From Halichondria panicea (Eukaryota > Porifera > Demospongiae > Suberitida > Halichondriidae), in NCBI RefSeq assembly GCF_963675165.1, contig NC_087386.1, positions 1,812,669 through 1,876,668 on the forward strand: 64,000 nt of DNA, given 5' to 3'. A program made the translations under genes and the position numbers. The notes under the pieces are model-generated. The model had not been told where the DNA came from. It saw only the letters and a program-made list of their open reading frames with translations, and ran no database searches. Shown here in pieces: positions 34,031-46,255 of this stretch. Each line of letters begins with the position of its first letter. Position 1 is the first letter of the stretch.

Positions 34031-35839
34031 ATGATTCTATTTCTAGCTGCTCTGCTCATCAGTGGCTATTGTGATGCTCTCACTTGTAATCAAACAGGTA
34101 AGTTTAGGCAGACATTAGAAAATTTATTTCATGTTGTAATCCAACTGTTTAGTTAACCCTAAAACGTATCGAGGTCTGTGGTTAGATCGTGATCCTATTA
34201 CATACAACGATGTTCGGATCACCTATCCATCAAATTGTACACAGAGAAACTTTCTTGCTAGATACATCTGTGATTACAGTGTGGTACTGGGTGACGGAGC
34301 AATCATTCCATCTCCTCCTGATCTCAATAGTGCAAGTTATTTCAGACATTTCATTGCTTGGAACAGAGACTCATTGAATAGTTTTATGGACTTTAACCTC
34401 ACTACAGCAACGGCTGGGATTACTGCTATAGAACTCAGTTTCTTGAATAGTCCTGCCAATGGAATCAGTTTGCCAGAATCGAGACTATCTGTTATTGAAT
34501 ATGCCCAAGGCCTTAGTGTTCGAAACGAAACAAGTATTACAACCTGGATATTTGATAATCAAGATCTGGCTCAGACAGACAACCAAATCAGAACTATTAG
34601 CATTCGGCTATTCCCACCACTTAGTGCTGCGAACCTCAGAATTAGGTTCCGATTCACAGTGTTTTATGATTTTGATTGGTTTTTTCTAAGTGAAGTACGC
34701 TTTTGCACAGACCTTCAATCTCCTTTTCAACTTAGGGCTGTAATCCTTCAAACACCATCATCTATTATTGTTCAGCCAAGTGCAGACGATCTGAAAAGAG
34801 GATCAACAGAGTTAATGTGCACTATTTTGGGTGAAGGATTGTACGTATGGCAGTGGAAGAGAGACAAATCTATAATCATAATAACAGACAACTACACGAT
34901 CACCATTGGAGACGGAAGCAGAACAACTAAGTTGACGATTAACAATCTGGACTTTAGCGATGCTTTTAATTATGAATGCATAGCAACAACAACACAGGAT
35001 GTGGATTTAATGAACTCAACAGTGTATTTAGTGGAGTTTCCAGGTACTTAAATTACTTGATTGCTTTTCCATTTTGGTATACTCATGCACATACTCACCT
35101 ATTAAATATATGTCCTTCCTATTTAGAGCATGTCGTTTCCACATCTGGTGTGTGTGGATATCAGACTGGAGAGGTTACCTTGACCTGTGAGCTCCATGGT
35201 TACCAGTCATCACTCTCTCCTCCTGTGTGGCTGGACTTGAATGGCAGTGAAATAACCACCACTACAAAATACACTATAACTTTTGGCTCAGGAGGAAACA
35301 CCATTGTTTTTGAGAATGGCACTGCTATCCCTAGTGTGATTGCCAGTCTTACAATTCGAAATCTATCATCAGCCGATGGAGGGAACTACACGTGTCGTGG
35401 TGTCAGAGGAGGAGAAAGTGTCACTCAACTTGTGATTGCAGAAGGGACAGTCCCTCCCACTACACCACCCCCTCTCACTACACCACCCCCTCCCACTACT
35501 GCACTACCTGTGACTACTCAGGGCACGTTAGCATCTAATAATGTTTTGCTACCAACAGTGCATGGATTAGTGTCCATAGTAACTATTCTAGTGATTGTAT
35601 TACTTCTCCTCATTGTATTCATCGTTTACCTACTGAGGAAGAAGATCAACAAGATAATACATTCCTTAATACACTCGACTGAAGCTGTACAAGTACCTAA
35701 TTCTCTCTCCATACAAGAAAGGGAAGACACCTCAATTTCTGTGCAGGATGTGACGTATGAAGAGATTGCCGAAAGAAGCGTCATATCATTGACAAAGAAC
35801 GAAGCCTACGTGTGTGTGTCGACTCCTTTAGAAAAATAG
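34031..35839 (+). CDS. U15: intact fused-type receptor, 556 aa
   Basis: Exons 34031..34097, 34153..35043 and 35127..35839 join in frame. The N-domain starts VNPKTYRGLWLDRDP, has the loop C TQRNFLARYI C and the variable region SVIEYAQGLSVRNETSI, and ends FLSEVRFC. Ig1 has an altered loop (WQWKRDKSIIIITDN). Ig2 has lost one codon at its start (GYQTGE for GYLQTGE). The stalk is extended by a repeated TTPPPLTTPPPPTT stretch. TM, LLRKKINK and a tail with VTYEEI and EAYVCV complete the protein. The signal exon has one Ala for Thr change (FLAALL). The proline-rich element starts at 36016, and the spacer to 36612 is otherwise featureless AT-rich DNA. Confidence 0.85.
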
Positions 35840-36612
35840 ACAGCTAAACTTTTACTGAGCAGTCCTTTAACTTAATCCTGACTAATTTGTCAATGTCTGT
35901 ATTTACTATTGTTATGTGCACTTGCATAATTATCCATTTACTGTATACCCTTTACCCTGATACGTATAATAATTATGTTGTTCCATTTGAAATGTCTATA
36001 TATAGCAATCTGAGAATGCTGTTTAATAAATCACCTGTTCCTGGGAAACCCAGAATAGCGACGAAGACGTCAAAACAGCTAGTTCTACCCCCCCGTTAGG
36101 AGACCCCCTGTGGAGATTAAGCCCAATGTCAAACCAAAGCCTAAAGCCTTGCCTCGAAATATTTAAACTTGGATAGCAAACACGTTATTTTAACATTATG
36201 TTGAACATTATGTTGAAATCATGATATGTATATAGCTACGTTTAGATGTGTTTTGTTAAGTTACGAGAATTGAGCATGCAACAGAGAGATCAGATCATTC
36301 ATGTACACTAATACTTGTAATTATTTGTCAACATTGAAGTTGTCTGCCGGTGTAAAGTTGCATGCCTATTTAGTGTGGCAGATTATGTAAACCATAAAAT
36401 ATTGCGATGTACTTCAGTGCACTGTTGACATAACTATGTCCCGATCACTTCATGTGTGTATGTTTCCATTCTGCATGCCCCATATTTGTTTATCTATACA
36501 TGATAAAAAATACTTCCACCCCCTAAACTATATCCGCCTCTCATACCAGTAACCTACATCACTATAATTCATAATTATACTGAAGAAGTTGGACCAACAA
36601 ACTATTACAGTC

Positions 36613-38594
36613 ATGATTCTATTTCTAACTGCTCTGCTCATCAGTGGCTATTGTGATGCTCTTACTTGTAATCAAACAGGTGAGCTTAAGCAGACATTTG
36701 AAGATTAATGTCATAGTTACCTAATGTTGTAGTGAACCCTCCGACATATCGACGTTTGTGGTCAGATATTGGGAATGATTACAATGGTGTTCCCATCACC
36801 TATCCACCAAATTGTATGCGGCAAAATCTCCATGAAATCTGTGACTACGATGTGGTACTGGGTGACGGAGCAATCATTCAATTTCCTCCTGATCTCAATA
36901 GTTCAAGTTATTTTGAGCATTTCATTGGGATGAGCAACTCAATGAATTTGTATATTGACTTTGACCTCACTACAGTAATGGCTGGGATTACAGCTATAGA
37001 GCTCAGTTTCTTGAACAGTCCTGCCAACAGAATCAGCTTGCCTGATATTACAATATCAGTAGTTCATTTTGGAACTGTAGCACCTATTGCAAGCTTGATA
37101 TTTGATAATGAAGATCTGGCTCAGACAGACAACCAAATCAGAACTATTAGTATTCAGCCATTCAGATCACTTAGTGCTGTGAACCTCAGAATTAGGTTTC
37201 AGTTTACAGAATTTCATGATTTTAATTGGGTCTTTCTAAGTGAAGTACGCTTTTGTACAGACCTTCAACCAAACTAACAACCAGAAGTAATATTTCAAAT
37301 GCCACCATCAAACAATATCCAGCCAGATGCAGAGGACCTGAGAAGAGGATCAACAGAGTTAGTGTGCACTGTTTCCAGTGAAGGTTCGTACACATGGCAG
37401 TGGGAGAGAGACAATGCTATAATAGTGAATAAAGGGGACTACAGAATCACCATTGGAGATGGAAGTAGAACAACTAAGCTGACAATCAATAGTCTAGATT
37501 TTATGATGCTGCTGAATATGATGAATGTATGGGAATGACAAGACGATATGCAAATGTCATGAACTCAGCAGTGTATGTACTGGAATTTCCAGGTACCTAA
37601 ACATCTTACCAGGAGTACATTAAGTACTCCTGCTCTTACTTATATACATACTGTTTGTTGCTGTCTTCCTTTTTTTAGAGCGTGTCATTACTACACCTGA
37701 CGTCAGTGGATATCTACAGACTGGAGAGGTTACCCTGACCTGTGAGCTCCATGGTTACCAGTCATCACTCTCTCCTCCTGTGTGGCTAAACACAAATGGC
37801 AGTGAAACAAATGACTCTGCCAAATACACTGTGTCCGTGTGTGAAGGAAACAACACCATGATTCTACAGAATGGCACTGTCGTCCCTAGTATCATTTTCA
37901 ACATCACAATTCACAACCTTTCATTAGCTGATGGAGGTACACTGTAAAAACAAATGGGTTGAAATAACCCATTTTTGGTTGCCTGAATTGCAATTTTGCA
38001 ATTCAGGCAACCAAAAATGGGTTATTTCAACCAATTTGTTTTTACAGTGTACCTACGCGTGTCGTGGTGTCAGAGGAGAGAGTGTCACTCAACTCACAAT
38101 ATCAGAAGGGACTGATCCAAACATGTTATCACAAACATGCATTTCCTCGTCTATAGAGGGTGAGTAAACTGTGATTGAGTTTACTTTCATTATATGCTTA
38201 TTATCAGAAACAATTATAACTTAGTTTTGTATTTATTACTGCAGGTATCACTCCCACTCCACCCCCTGGCAACGAAACTACCACTCGTGTCCCTATAATG
38301 AACGAAACCATTGTCATCATAGCAGCTGCAGTAGGGAGTGTTATTATAGTACTCACAATACTTATCCTCATAATCTTCATCGTTTACCTACTGAGGAAGA
38401 TCAACAAGATGAAAATACGTTCGACTGAAGCTTTACAAGTACCTAATTCTCTCTCCATGCAAGAAAGGGAAGACACCTCAATTTCTGTGCAGGATGTGAT
38501 ATATGAAGAGATAGCTGAAAGACGTGACATGTCATTCACAAAGAACGAAGCCTACGTGTGTGTGTTGACTCTTAGACAACCAAAAAGTTATTAA
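36613..38594 (+). pseudogene. U16: split-type unit, broken by stop, indel and MITE; chimeric tail
   Basis: Exons are 36613..36679, 36733..37592, 37679..38159 and 38245..38594. TAA at 37275 (TTA in U3 and U18) ends the N-domain. A 1-nt deletion near 37504 shifts Ig1. A palindromic 110-bp element interrupts Ig2. Exon 4 is open but chimeric. It begins like split-type tails (INKMKIRSTEALQVPNSL) and ends like U1/U5 (AERRDMSFTKNEAYVCV, then LRQPKSY), followed by the U1-type 3' flank. Block A2 begins at this switch. The spacer to 39030 matches the one after U1. Confidence 0.9.
37940..38049 (+). mobile_element. 110-bp palindromic MITE in U16 Ig2 exon
   Basis: The inserted sequence is nearly one perfect hairpin. 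CACTGTAAAAACAAATGGGT at the left matches the reverse complement of the right end with a mismatch or two, and the arms meet at a small loop in TTGCAATTTTGCAA. TA is duplicated on both sides (37938-37939, 38050-38051); the uninterrupted sequence in sisters is GGAGGTACCTAC. With the duplicated TA it adds 112 nt and so shifts the frame. It is probably mobilised by a Tc1/mariner-like transposase. Confidence 0.85.
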
Positions 38595-41500
38595 CATTAT
38601 CCTGGACTAATTTTGTGTTAATAGTTTGTATTAGTGAATTAGTTTTGTAAAATAGCTGTAAACTAACCTCCTTCTCAGGTGTCTTTTTGAGTAGAGGAAG
38701 TGGTCACAGGGACAAGGCCAGCTGTAAACATATAATGCGTGCGTGCGTGTGTGCAATAGTTTGTGTTTTAGGAAGAGAATTGAGCAACAGAGTTGACTGT
38801 ATATCAAACATTGTCAAATTAGTGCTGCAGACTAGCTATATGCAGTACACTGATGTCCCTATGTGCAAATCATTTCAATATTTGTCATTTATTTGAACCC
38901 ATTCTCATGCAACTTATTTGCTTTCTAATTCCACTCTTAAAAACATCTCTATATCTGCCTACTATATATAATCATGTACTTATAATTTAAAGTTGGACTA
39001 ACAGGCTCTCGTCTCTATAACTGAACAATCATGATTCTATTTCTAACTGCTCTGCTCATCAGTGGCTATTGTGATGCTCTCACTTGTAATCAAACAGGTA
39101 AATGTAAGCATATAGATACTATAAAATTTATAGTATCTGGTTTAAGCTACTATTTTGAAGACTTATTTTCATGTTGTATTATCCAACCAATTAGTCCTTC
39201 CTACACTGTATCGCGGTCTGTGGTTAGATGGTGATCCAATTACATACAACGATGTTCTGATCACCTATCCATCAAATTGTATACGGAGGAGCATTCTTGA
39301 AAGATTCACTGTCTGTGATTACAGTGTTGTACTGGGTGACGGAGCAATCATTCCATCTCCTCCTGATCTCAATAGTGCCAGTTATTTCAGACATTTCATC
39401 TCTTGGAACAGAGACTCGTTGAATAGTTTTATTGACTTTGACCTCACTACAGCAACGGCTGGGATTACTGCTATAGAACTTAGTTTCTTAAACAGTCCAG
39501 TCAATGGAATCAGTTTGGCAGAACCTAGACTATCTGTTATTGCATATGGTCCAGGCTTTAGAGATCAAACAGAAACAAATATCACAACCTGGATACTTGA
39601 CAATCAAGATCTGACTCAGGCAGACCACCAAATCAGAACTATTAGCATTCTGCCACTCACACCACTTAGTGCTGCGAACCTCAGAATTAGGTTTCAGTTT
39701 ACAGTGTTTCATGATTTTGATTTAGTCTTTCTGAGTGAAATACGATTTTGCACACAGCTTCCTTTTCAACTTCAGGCTCTAATCTTTCAAACACCATCAT
39801 CAATTGTTGTTCAGCCAAGTGCAGATGACCTGAGAAGAGGATCAACAGAGTTAGTGTGCACTGTTTCCAGTGAAGGATCGTACATATGGCAGTGGAAGAG
39901 AAATAACACTTTTTTAGAAAATAATGGTGACTACAGGATCACCATTGGAGACGGAAGCAGAACAACTGAGTTGACGATTAACAGTCTAGACTTTAGTGAT
40001 GCTGCTAATTATGAATGCATAGCAACAACAACACACGATGTGGATTTAAGGAACTCAACAGTGTATTTAGTGGAATTTCCAGGTACCTAAATTACTTGAT
40101 ACAAATTGCCATTCTTCACCCTGCATGTACTCGTGCACATGTTCACCTATTAAATGTATATTACTGTCCTTCCATGTCGTTTCCACATCTGGAAATAGTG
40201 TATGTATACTGGTACCTAAGCATATCTTTTGCAAACTGTTTGTTACTGTCCTCCTTTTTCTTTTTATAGAGCATGTCATTACAATACCTGATGTCAGTGG
40301 ATATCTACAAACTAGAGAGGTTATCCTGACCTGTGAGCTCCATGGTTACCAGTCATCATTCTCTCCTGCTGTGTGGTTCGACTTGGGTGGCAGTGAAATA
40401 ACCGCATCTACAAAATCAAAATACACCATCACTTCTGATGAAGGAGGGAACACCATCGTTTTTGAGAATGGCACTGCTATCCCTAGTGTGATTGTCAGGC
40501 TTAGAATTCGAAATCTATCATCAGCCGATGGAGGTACCTACACGTGTCGTGGTGTCAGAGGAGGAGAGAGTGTCACTCAACTTGTGATTATTGCAGAAGG
40601 GAAATCCCCTCCCACTACACCACCTCCCACTACTGCACTACCTGTGACTACTCAGCACACATCAGCATCTAATAATGTTTTGCTACCAACAGTACATAGA
40701 TTAGTATCTGTAGTAACTATCCTAGTGATTGTATTACTTCTCCTCATTGTCTTCATCGTTTACCTACTGAGGAAGAAGATCAACAAGATAATACATTCCT
40801 TAATACGCTCGACTGAAGCTGTACAAGTACCTAATTCTCTCTCCATACATATACAAGAAAGGGAAGACACCTCAATTTCTGTGCAGAATGTGACCTATGA
40901 AGAGATTGCCGAAAGAAGCGTTATGTCATTGACAAAGAACGAAGCCTACGTGTGTGTGTCGACTCCTCCTCTAGAAAAATAGACAGCCAAAAAATTAACC
41001 TTTTACTGCATGAGCAGCTCTTTAACATTATCCTGGACTTATTTATCATTAAATTTTGTGCATAATTCTATTTAGTACCCTGACACTTTAGATTTGTCTA
41101 TATATAGCTTATAAACATACTGTGTGTCGTATTGTGTGTGTGTGTACTTCTATATGAGTTGCTTTACACACATTCTAGCAATTTGAGAATGCTGTTTAAT
41201 AAACCACCTGTTCCTGGGAAACCCACAATAGCGGCGAAGCCATTCAAATAGCCATTTATACCCTGTGGAGATTAAGCCCAATGTCAAACCAAAGCCTTAT
41301 TTAACTATATTGCTTGGTATAGCAAAAATGTTCAGATCTACAGGCATGTGATAATGTAGTAGATATATAAGCATTTTTTGAAGTGGGGATAATATTGAGC
41401 AACAGAGATTTGATTCATGAACACTGATATTTGTTTTTATTGATGTTATCAGCGATATATACCTCAGCACACGTTGATGTTTCTATGTGATCATTCGATT

Positions 41501-43100
41501 TGTCGATTTGTCAATTCATGCATGCGTACTTTCCATTCTATATGTCCCGTATTTGCTAATCTACATGAATAGTCCCACCTCTTTTCTATATATCGGCCTT
41601 TCATACACATGCATGACTGTACATCACTAATTCATCATGCTGAAGTTGGTCTTGTCTTTAACTGAACAATCATGATTCTATTTCTAACTGCTCTGCTCAT
41701 CAGTGGCTATTGTGATGCTCTCACTTGTAATCAAACAGGTGAGCTTAAACATACATTTGAAGATTAATGTCATATTGTATTCCAACTGTTTTAGTGAACC
41801 CTACGACGTATCGACGTCTGTGGTCAGATACTGGGAATGATTACAATGGTGTTCCCATTACCTATCCACCAAATTGTATGCGGCAAAATCTCCATGAAAT
41901 CTATAACTACGACGTGGTACTGGGTGACGGAGCAATCATTGCATCTCCTCCTGATCTCAATAGTTCAAGTTATTTCGAGCATTTCATTGGGATGAGTGCA
42001 TCAATGAATTCGTATATTGACTTTGACCTCACTACAGTAACCGCTGGGATTACTGCTATAGAGCTCAGTTTCTTGAACAGTCCTGCCAACAGAATCAGTT
42101 TACCAGACATTGCAATATCAGTAGTTTATTTTGGAACTGTAGCACCTATTGCAAGCTGGATATTTGATAATCAAAATCTTGATCAGACAGACAACCAAAT
42201 CAGAACTATTAGTATTCAGCCATTCAGACCACTTAGTGCTGTGAACCTCAGAATTACGTTTCAATTCACAGAATTTCATGATTTTAATTGGGTCTTTGTA
42301 AGTGAAGTACGCTTTTGTACAGACCTTCAACCAAACTTACAACCAGAAGTAATATTTCAAATGCCACCATCAAACAATATCCAGCCAGATGCAGAGGACC
42401 TGAGAAGAAGATCAACAGAGTTAGTGTGCACTGTTTCCAGTGAAGGATCGTACACATGGCAGTGGAAGAAAGATAATGTTATAATAGTGAATAAAGGGGA
42501 CTACAGAATCACCATTGGAGAACAACTAAGCTGACAATCAATAATCTAGACTTTAGTGATGCTGCTGAATATGAATGTACGGGAATGACAAGACGAGATG
42601 CAAATGTCATGAACTCAGCAGTGTATGTACTGGAATTTCCAGGTACCTAAACATCTTACCAGGAGTACATTAAGTACTCCTGCTCTTACTTATATACATA
42701 CTGTTTGTTGCTATCTTCCTTTTTTTAGAGTGTGTCATTACTACACCTGATGTCAGTGGATATCTACAGACTGGAGAGGTTACCCTGACCTGTGAGCTCC
42801 ATGGTTACCAGTCATCACTCTCTCCTCCTGTGTGGCTAAACACAAATGGCAGTGAAACAAATGACTCTGCCAAATACACTGTGTCCGTGTGTGAAGGAAA
42901 CAACACCATAATTCTACAGAATGGCACTGTCGTCCCTAGTATCATTTTCAACATCACAATTCACAACCTTTCATTAGCTGATGGAGGTACCTACACGTGT
43001 CGTGGTGTCAGAGGAGAGAGTGTCACTCAACTCACAATATTAGAAGGGACTGATCCAAACATGTTATCGCAAACATGCATTTCCTCGTCTATAGAGGGTG
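38585..43100 (+). repeat. Segmental duplication block A2 (partner 3975-8600)
   Basis: U16 3' flank, U17, spacer and U18 through Ig2 match block A1, with scattered substitutions and small indels. U17 is open where U2 has stops. U18 has a 10-nt deletion where U3 is open. The two blocks therefore kept complementary intact genes. Confidence 0.8.
39031..40982 (+). CDS. U17: intact fused-type receptor, 555 aa (sister of U2)
   Basis: Exons 39031..39097, 39195..40082 and 40270..40982 join in frame. The loop is C IRRSILERFTV C and the second variable region is SVIAYGPGFRDQTETNI. The N-domain has DFDLVFLSEIRFC, with Leu where others have Trp. Ig1 has WQWKRNNTFLENNGD; Ig2 starts EHVITIPDVSGYLQTRE. The stalk contains SPPTTPPPTTALPVTT. 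TM, LLRKKINK and a tail with a 2-codon insertion (SIHIQERED) lead to VTYEEI and EAYVCV. The three nonsense sites of U2 read TGG, CAG and CAA here. Intron 2 is 187 nt. The proline-rich element starts at 41189 and is followed by the U18 5' flank. Confidence 0.85.
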
Positions 43101-43540
43101 AGTAAACTGTGACTGAGTTTACTTTCATTATACATTATATATATGCTTATTATCAGAAACAATTATAACTTGGTTTTGTATTTATTACTGCAGGTATCAC
43201 TCCCACTCCATCCCCTGGCAACGAAACTACCACTCGTGTCCCTATAATGGATGAAACCATTGTCATCATAGCAGCTACAGTAGTGAATGTTATTATAGTA
43301 CTCACAATACTTCTCCTCATAATCTTTATTGTTTACCTACTGAGGAAGATCAACAAGATGAAAATACGTTTGACTGAAGCTTTACAAGTACCTAATTCTC
43401 TCTCCATACAAGAAAGGAAGGACACCTCCATTTCTGTGCAAGATGTGACATATGAAGAGATTGCCGAAAGACACGACATGTTATTGACAAAGAACGAAGC
43501 CTACGTGTGTGTATCGACTCCTCTAGAAAATATAAATTAG
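41672..43540 (+). pseudogene. U18: split-type unit with a 10-nt deletion in Ig1 (sister of U3)
   Basis: Exons are 41672..41738, 41795..42642, 42729..43097 and 43194..43540. Ten nt present in U3 (around GATGAAAGTA) are missing near 42521, so the frame ends at 42532-42534 after RITIGEQLS. The conserved second Cys of the N-domain loop is also changed to Tyr (HEIYNYD; HEICNYD in U3). Exons 3 and 4 are open, with VTYEEI and EAYVCV. The TM exon and 3' flank resemble U0/U14 rather than U3, marking the edge of the duplication or a conversion tract. The spacer to 44161 holds the proline-rich element from 43685. Confidence 0.85.
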
Positions 43541-44161
43541 AAATTAACATTTCACTGAGCAGACCTTTAACACTATCCTGTGTTTGAATACCATTTACCT
43601 GATACTTTAATTTTCTCTATCTGTAAAAACATTTTGTGTGTTACGTGTGTACAATAGTAATTCCATTTAAGAAGCAATCTGAGAATGCTGTTTTATAAAA
43701 TAAACCACCTGTTCCTGGGAAACCCAATAGCAACGAAGACAGCGAGTTAGACCCCCTGTGGAGATTAAGCCCAACGTCAAACGAAAGCCTATAAAGTCAA
43801 AATATCTGTAGTATAGAGCAGACATGCATGTTCCATTGAGATCATGTTAGTATGTCTAAATATTTTGCGATATTAAATTGATCAACTGAGAGTTGACTCA
43901 TGAACACTGGTGTTTGTGATTGCTTATCAAACAGTGACGTTGTTTGTATAAACTTGTCACTTTAGTATGGGAATTATTTAAACCATATCATAATTCTCAG
44001 TAATACCTCGGTACATCAGTTGTGACGTCCCTATTATGTGCAGATCATTCACTTTTCCATGCGTATATAATTTGCTCCATTCTGCCCCCCCATATTCTAT
44101 ATATAATGAGTACTGCAACTCTTGTACACATAATTATTCAGTTACTATAATCTGAGCAATC

Positions 44162-45766
44162 ATGATTCTATTTCTAATTTCTAACGGCTCTGCTCATCAG
44201 TGGCTATTTGTGATGCTCTCACTTGTAATCAAACAGGTGAGCTTAGGCAGACATTAATTTTGAACATTTATTTTATGTATTCCAACCAATTAGCCCTTCC
44301 TACACTGTATCGAGGTATGTGGTTAGATGGTGATCCAATTACATACAACGATGTTCTGACCACCTATCCATCAAATTGTACACGGAGGAGCATTCTTGCT
44401 AGATACATTGTCTGTGATTACAGTGTTGTACTGGGTGACGGAGCAATCATTCCATCTCCTCCTGATCTCAATAGTTATTTCAGACATTTCATTGTTTGGA
44501 ACAGAGGCTCATTGAATAGTTTTATTGACTTTGACCTCACTACAGCAACGGCTGGGATTACTGCTATAGAGCTCAGTTTCTTGAACAGTCCTGCCAGTGG
44601 AATCAGTTTGCCAGAACCTAGACTATCTGTAGTTGAATATACCCGAAGCCTGAGAGATCGAACCGAAACAAGTATCACAACCTGTATAATTTGATAATCA
44701 AGATCTGACTCAGACAGACAACCAAATCAGAACTATTATAGTATTCGGCTATTCACATCACTTAGTGCTGCGAACCTCACACAGCCTCTATCTCCTTTTC
44801 AACAACTTAAGGCTGTAATCCTTCAAACACCATCATCAATTATTGTTCAGCCAAGTGCGGACGACCTGAGAAGAGGATCAACAGATTTAGTGTGCACTGT
44901 TTCCAGTGAAGGATTGTACGTATGGCAGTGGAAGAGAAACAATGCTATTATAGAAAATAGTAAGGACTACAGAATCACCATTGGAGATGGAAGCAGAACA
45001 ACTAAGTTGACGATTAACAATCTGGACTTTAGTGATGCTGCTGATTATGAATGCATAGCAACAACAACACACGATGTGGATTTAATGAACTCAACAGTGT
45101 ATTTAGTGGAGTTTCCAGGTACCTAAAATTAATTACTTAATACATGACTAATTAACTTGCTGTTCCTTCCATTCCAGAGCATGTCATTACAACACCTGAT
45201 GTCAGTGGGTATCTACAGACTGGAGAGGTTACCCTGACCTGTGAGCTCCATGGTTACCAGTCATCACTCTCTCCTCCTGTGTGGCTAAACACAAATGGTA
45301 GTGAAACAAATGACTCTGCCAAATACACTGTGTCTGTGTGTGAAGGAAACAAAACAATAATTCTACAGAATGGCACTGTTGTCCCTAATATAATTTTGGA
45401 CATCACAATTCACAACCTTTCATTAGCCGATGGAGGTACCTACACGTGTCGTGGTGTCAGAGGAGAGAGTGTCACTCAACTCACAATATTAGAGGGTACA
45501 GCCCCTCTCACTGCACCACCCTAGTCACTGCATTACATCTCTTCATTGTCTTTATCGTTTGCCTTTTTTTGAGGAAGATAAAGAAAAAGAAATCCTTATT
45601 GACTGAAGCTGTAAAAGTACCTAATCTACTCTCTATAAAAGAAAAGTGTTCAATTTCTGTGCAGGATGTGATATATGAAGAGATAGCTGAAAGACGCGAC
45701 ATGTCATTGACAAAGAACGAAGCCTACGTGTGTGTGTCGACTCTTAGACAACAAAAAAGCTATTAA
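44162..45766 (+). pseudogene. U19: multiply disrupted fused-type unit (sister of U7)
   Basis: Exon 1 (44162..44236) has the same 8 extra nt as U7. Exon 2 (44294..45118) has the same frameshift with stop near 44693 and the same deletion of the FQFT...SEIRF strands near 44778. Exon 3 (45178..45766) has the same stalk/TM deletion with TAG at 45522. It lacks the extra insertions near 15783 and 15838 seen in U7, so U7 decayed further after duplication. A GTG-initiated frame could reach LTCNQT but without a signal peptide. Confidence 0.9.
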
Positions 45767-45915
45767 CATTATCCTGGACTAATTTGTCAATGTCTGTGTT
45801 AATATTTGTATTAGTGAATTAGTTTTGTGCAAAATAGCTGTAAACTAGCCTCCTTCTCAGGCTTCTTTTTGAGTAGAGGAGTGGTCATAGGGACAAGGCT
45901 AGCTGTAAACATAAT

Positions 45916-45970
45916 AATGTGTGTGTGCATGTGTGCGTGTGTGTGTGTGTGTGCGTGCATGTGTGTGCAA
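45916..45970 (+). repeat. TG/GC-TG microsatellite in U19 3' flank
   Basis: Counterpart of the tract at 16441-16501, slightly shorter. The length difference is one of the few distinctions between the two spacers. Confidence 0.85.
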
Positions 45971-46255
45971 TAGTTTTGTGTTTTAATAATTAAGTAAAAG
46001 AATTGAGCAACAGAGAGTTGACTGTATATCAAACATTGTCAAATCAGTGCTACAGACTAGCTATATGCAGTACACTGATGTCCCTATGTGCAAATCATTT
46101 CAATAGTCAATTTGCAATTGTGAACCCATTCTCATGCAACTTATTTGCTTTCTAATTCCACTCTTAAAAACATCTCTATATCTGCCTACTTATAATATTA
46201 TATAACTATAATTTAAAGTTGGACTAACAGGCTCTCGTCTCTATAACTGAACAAC

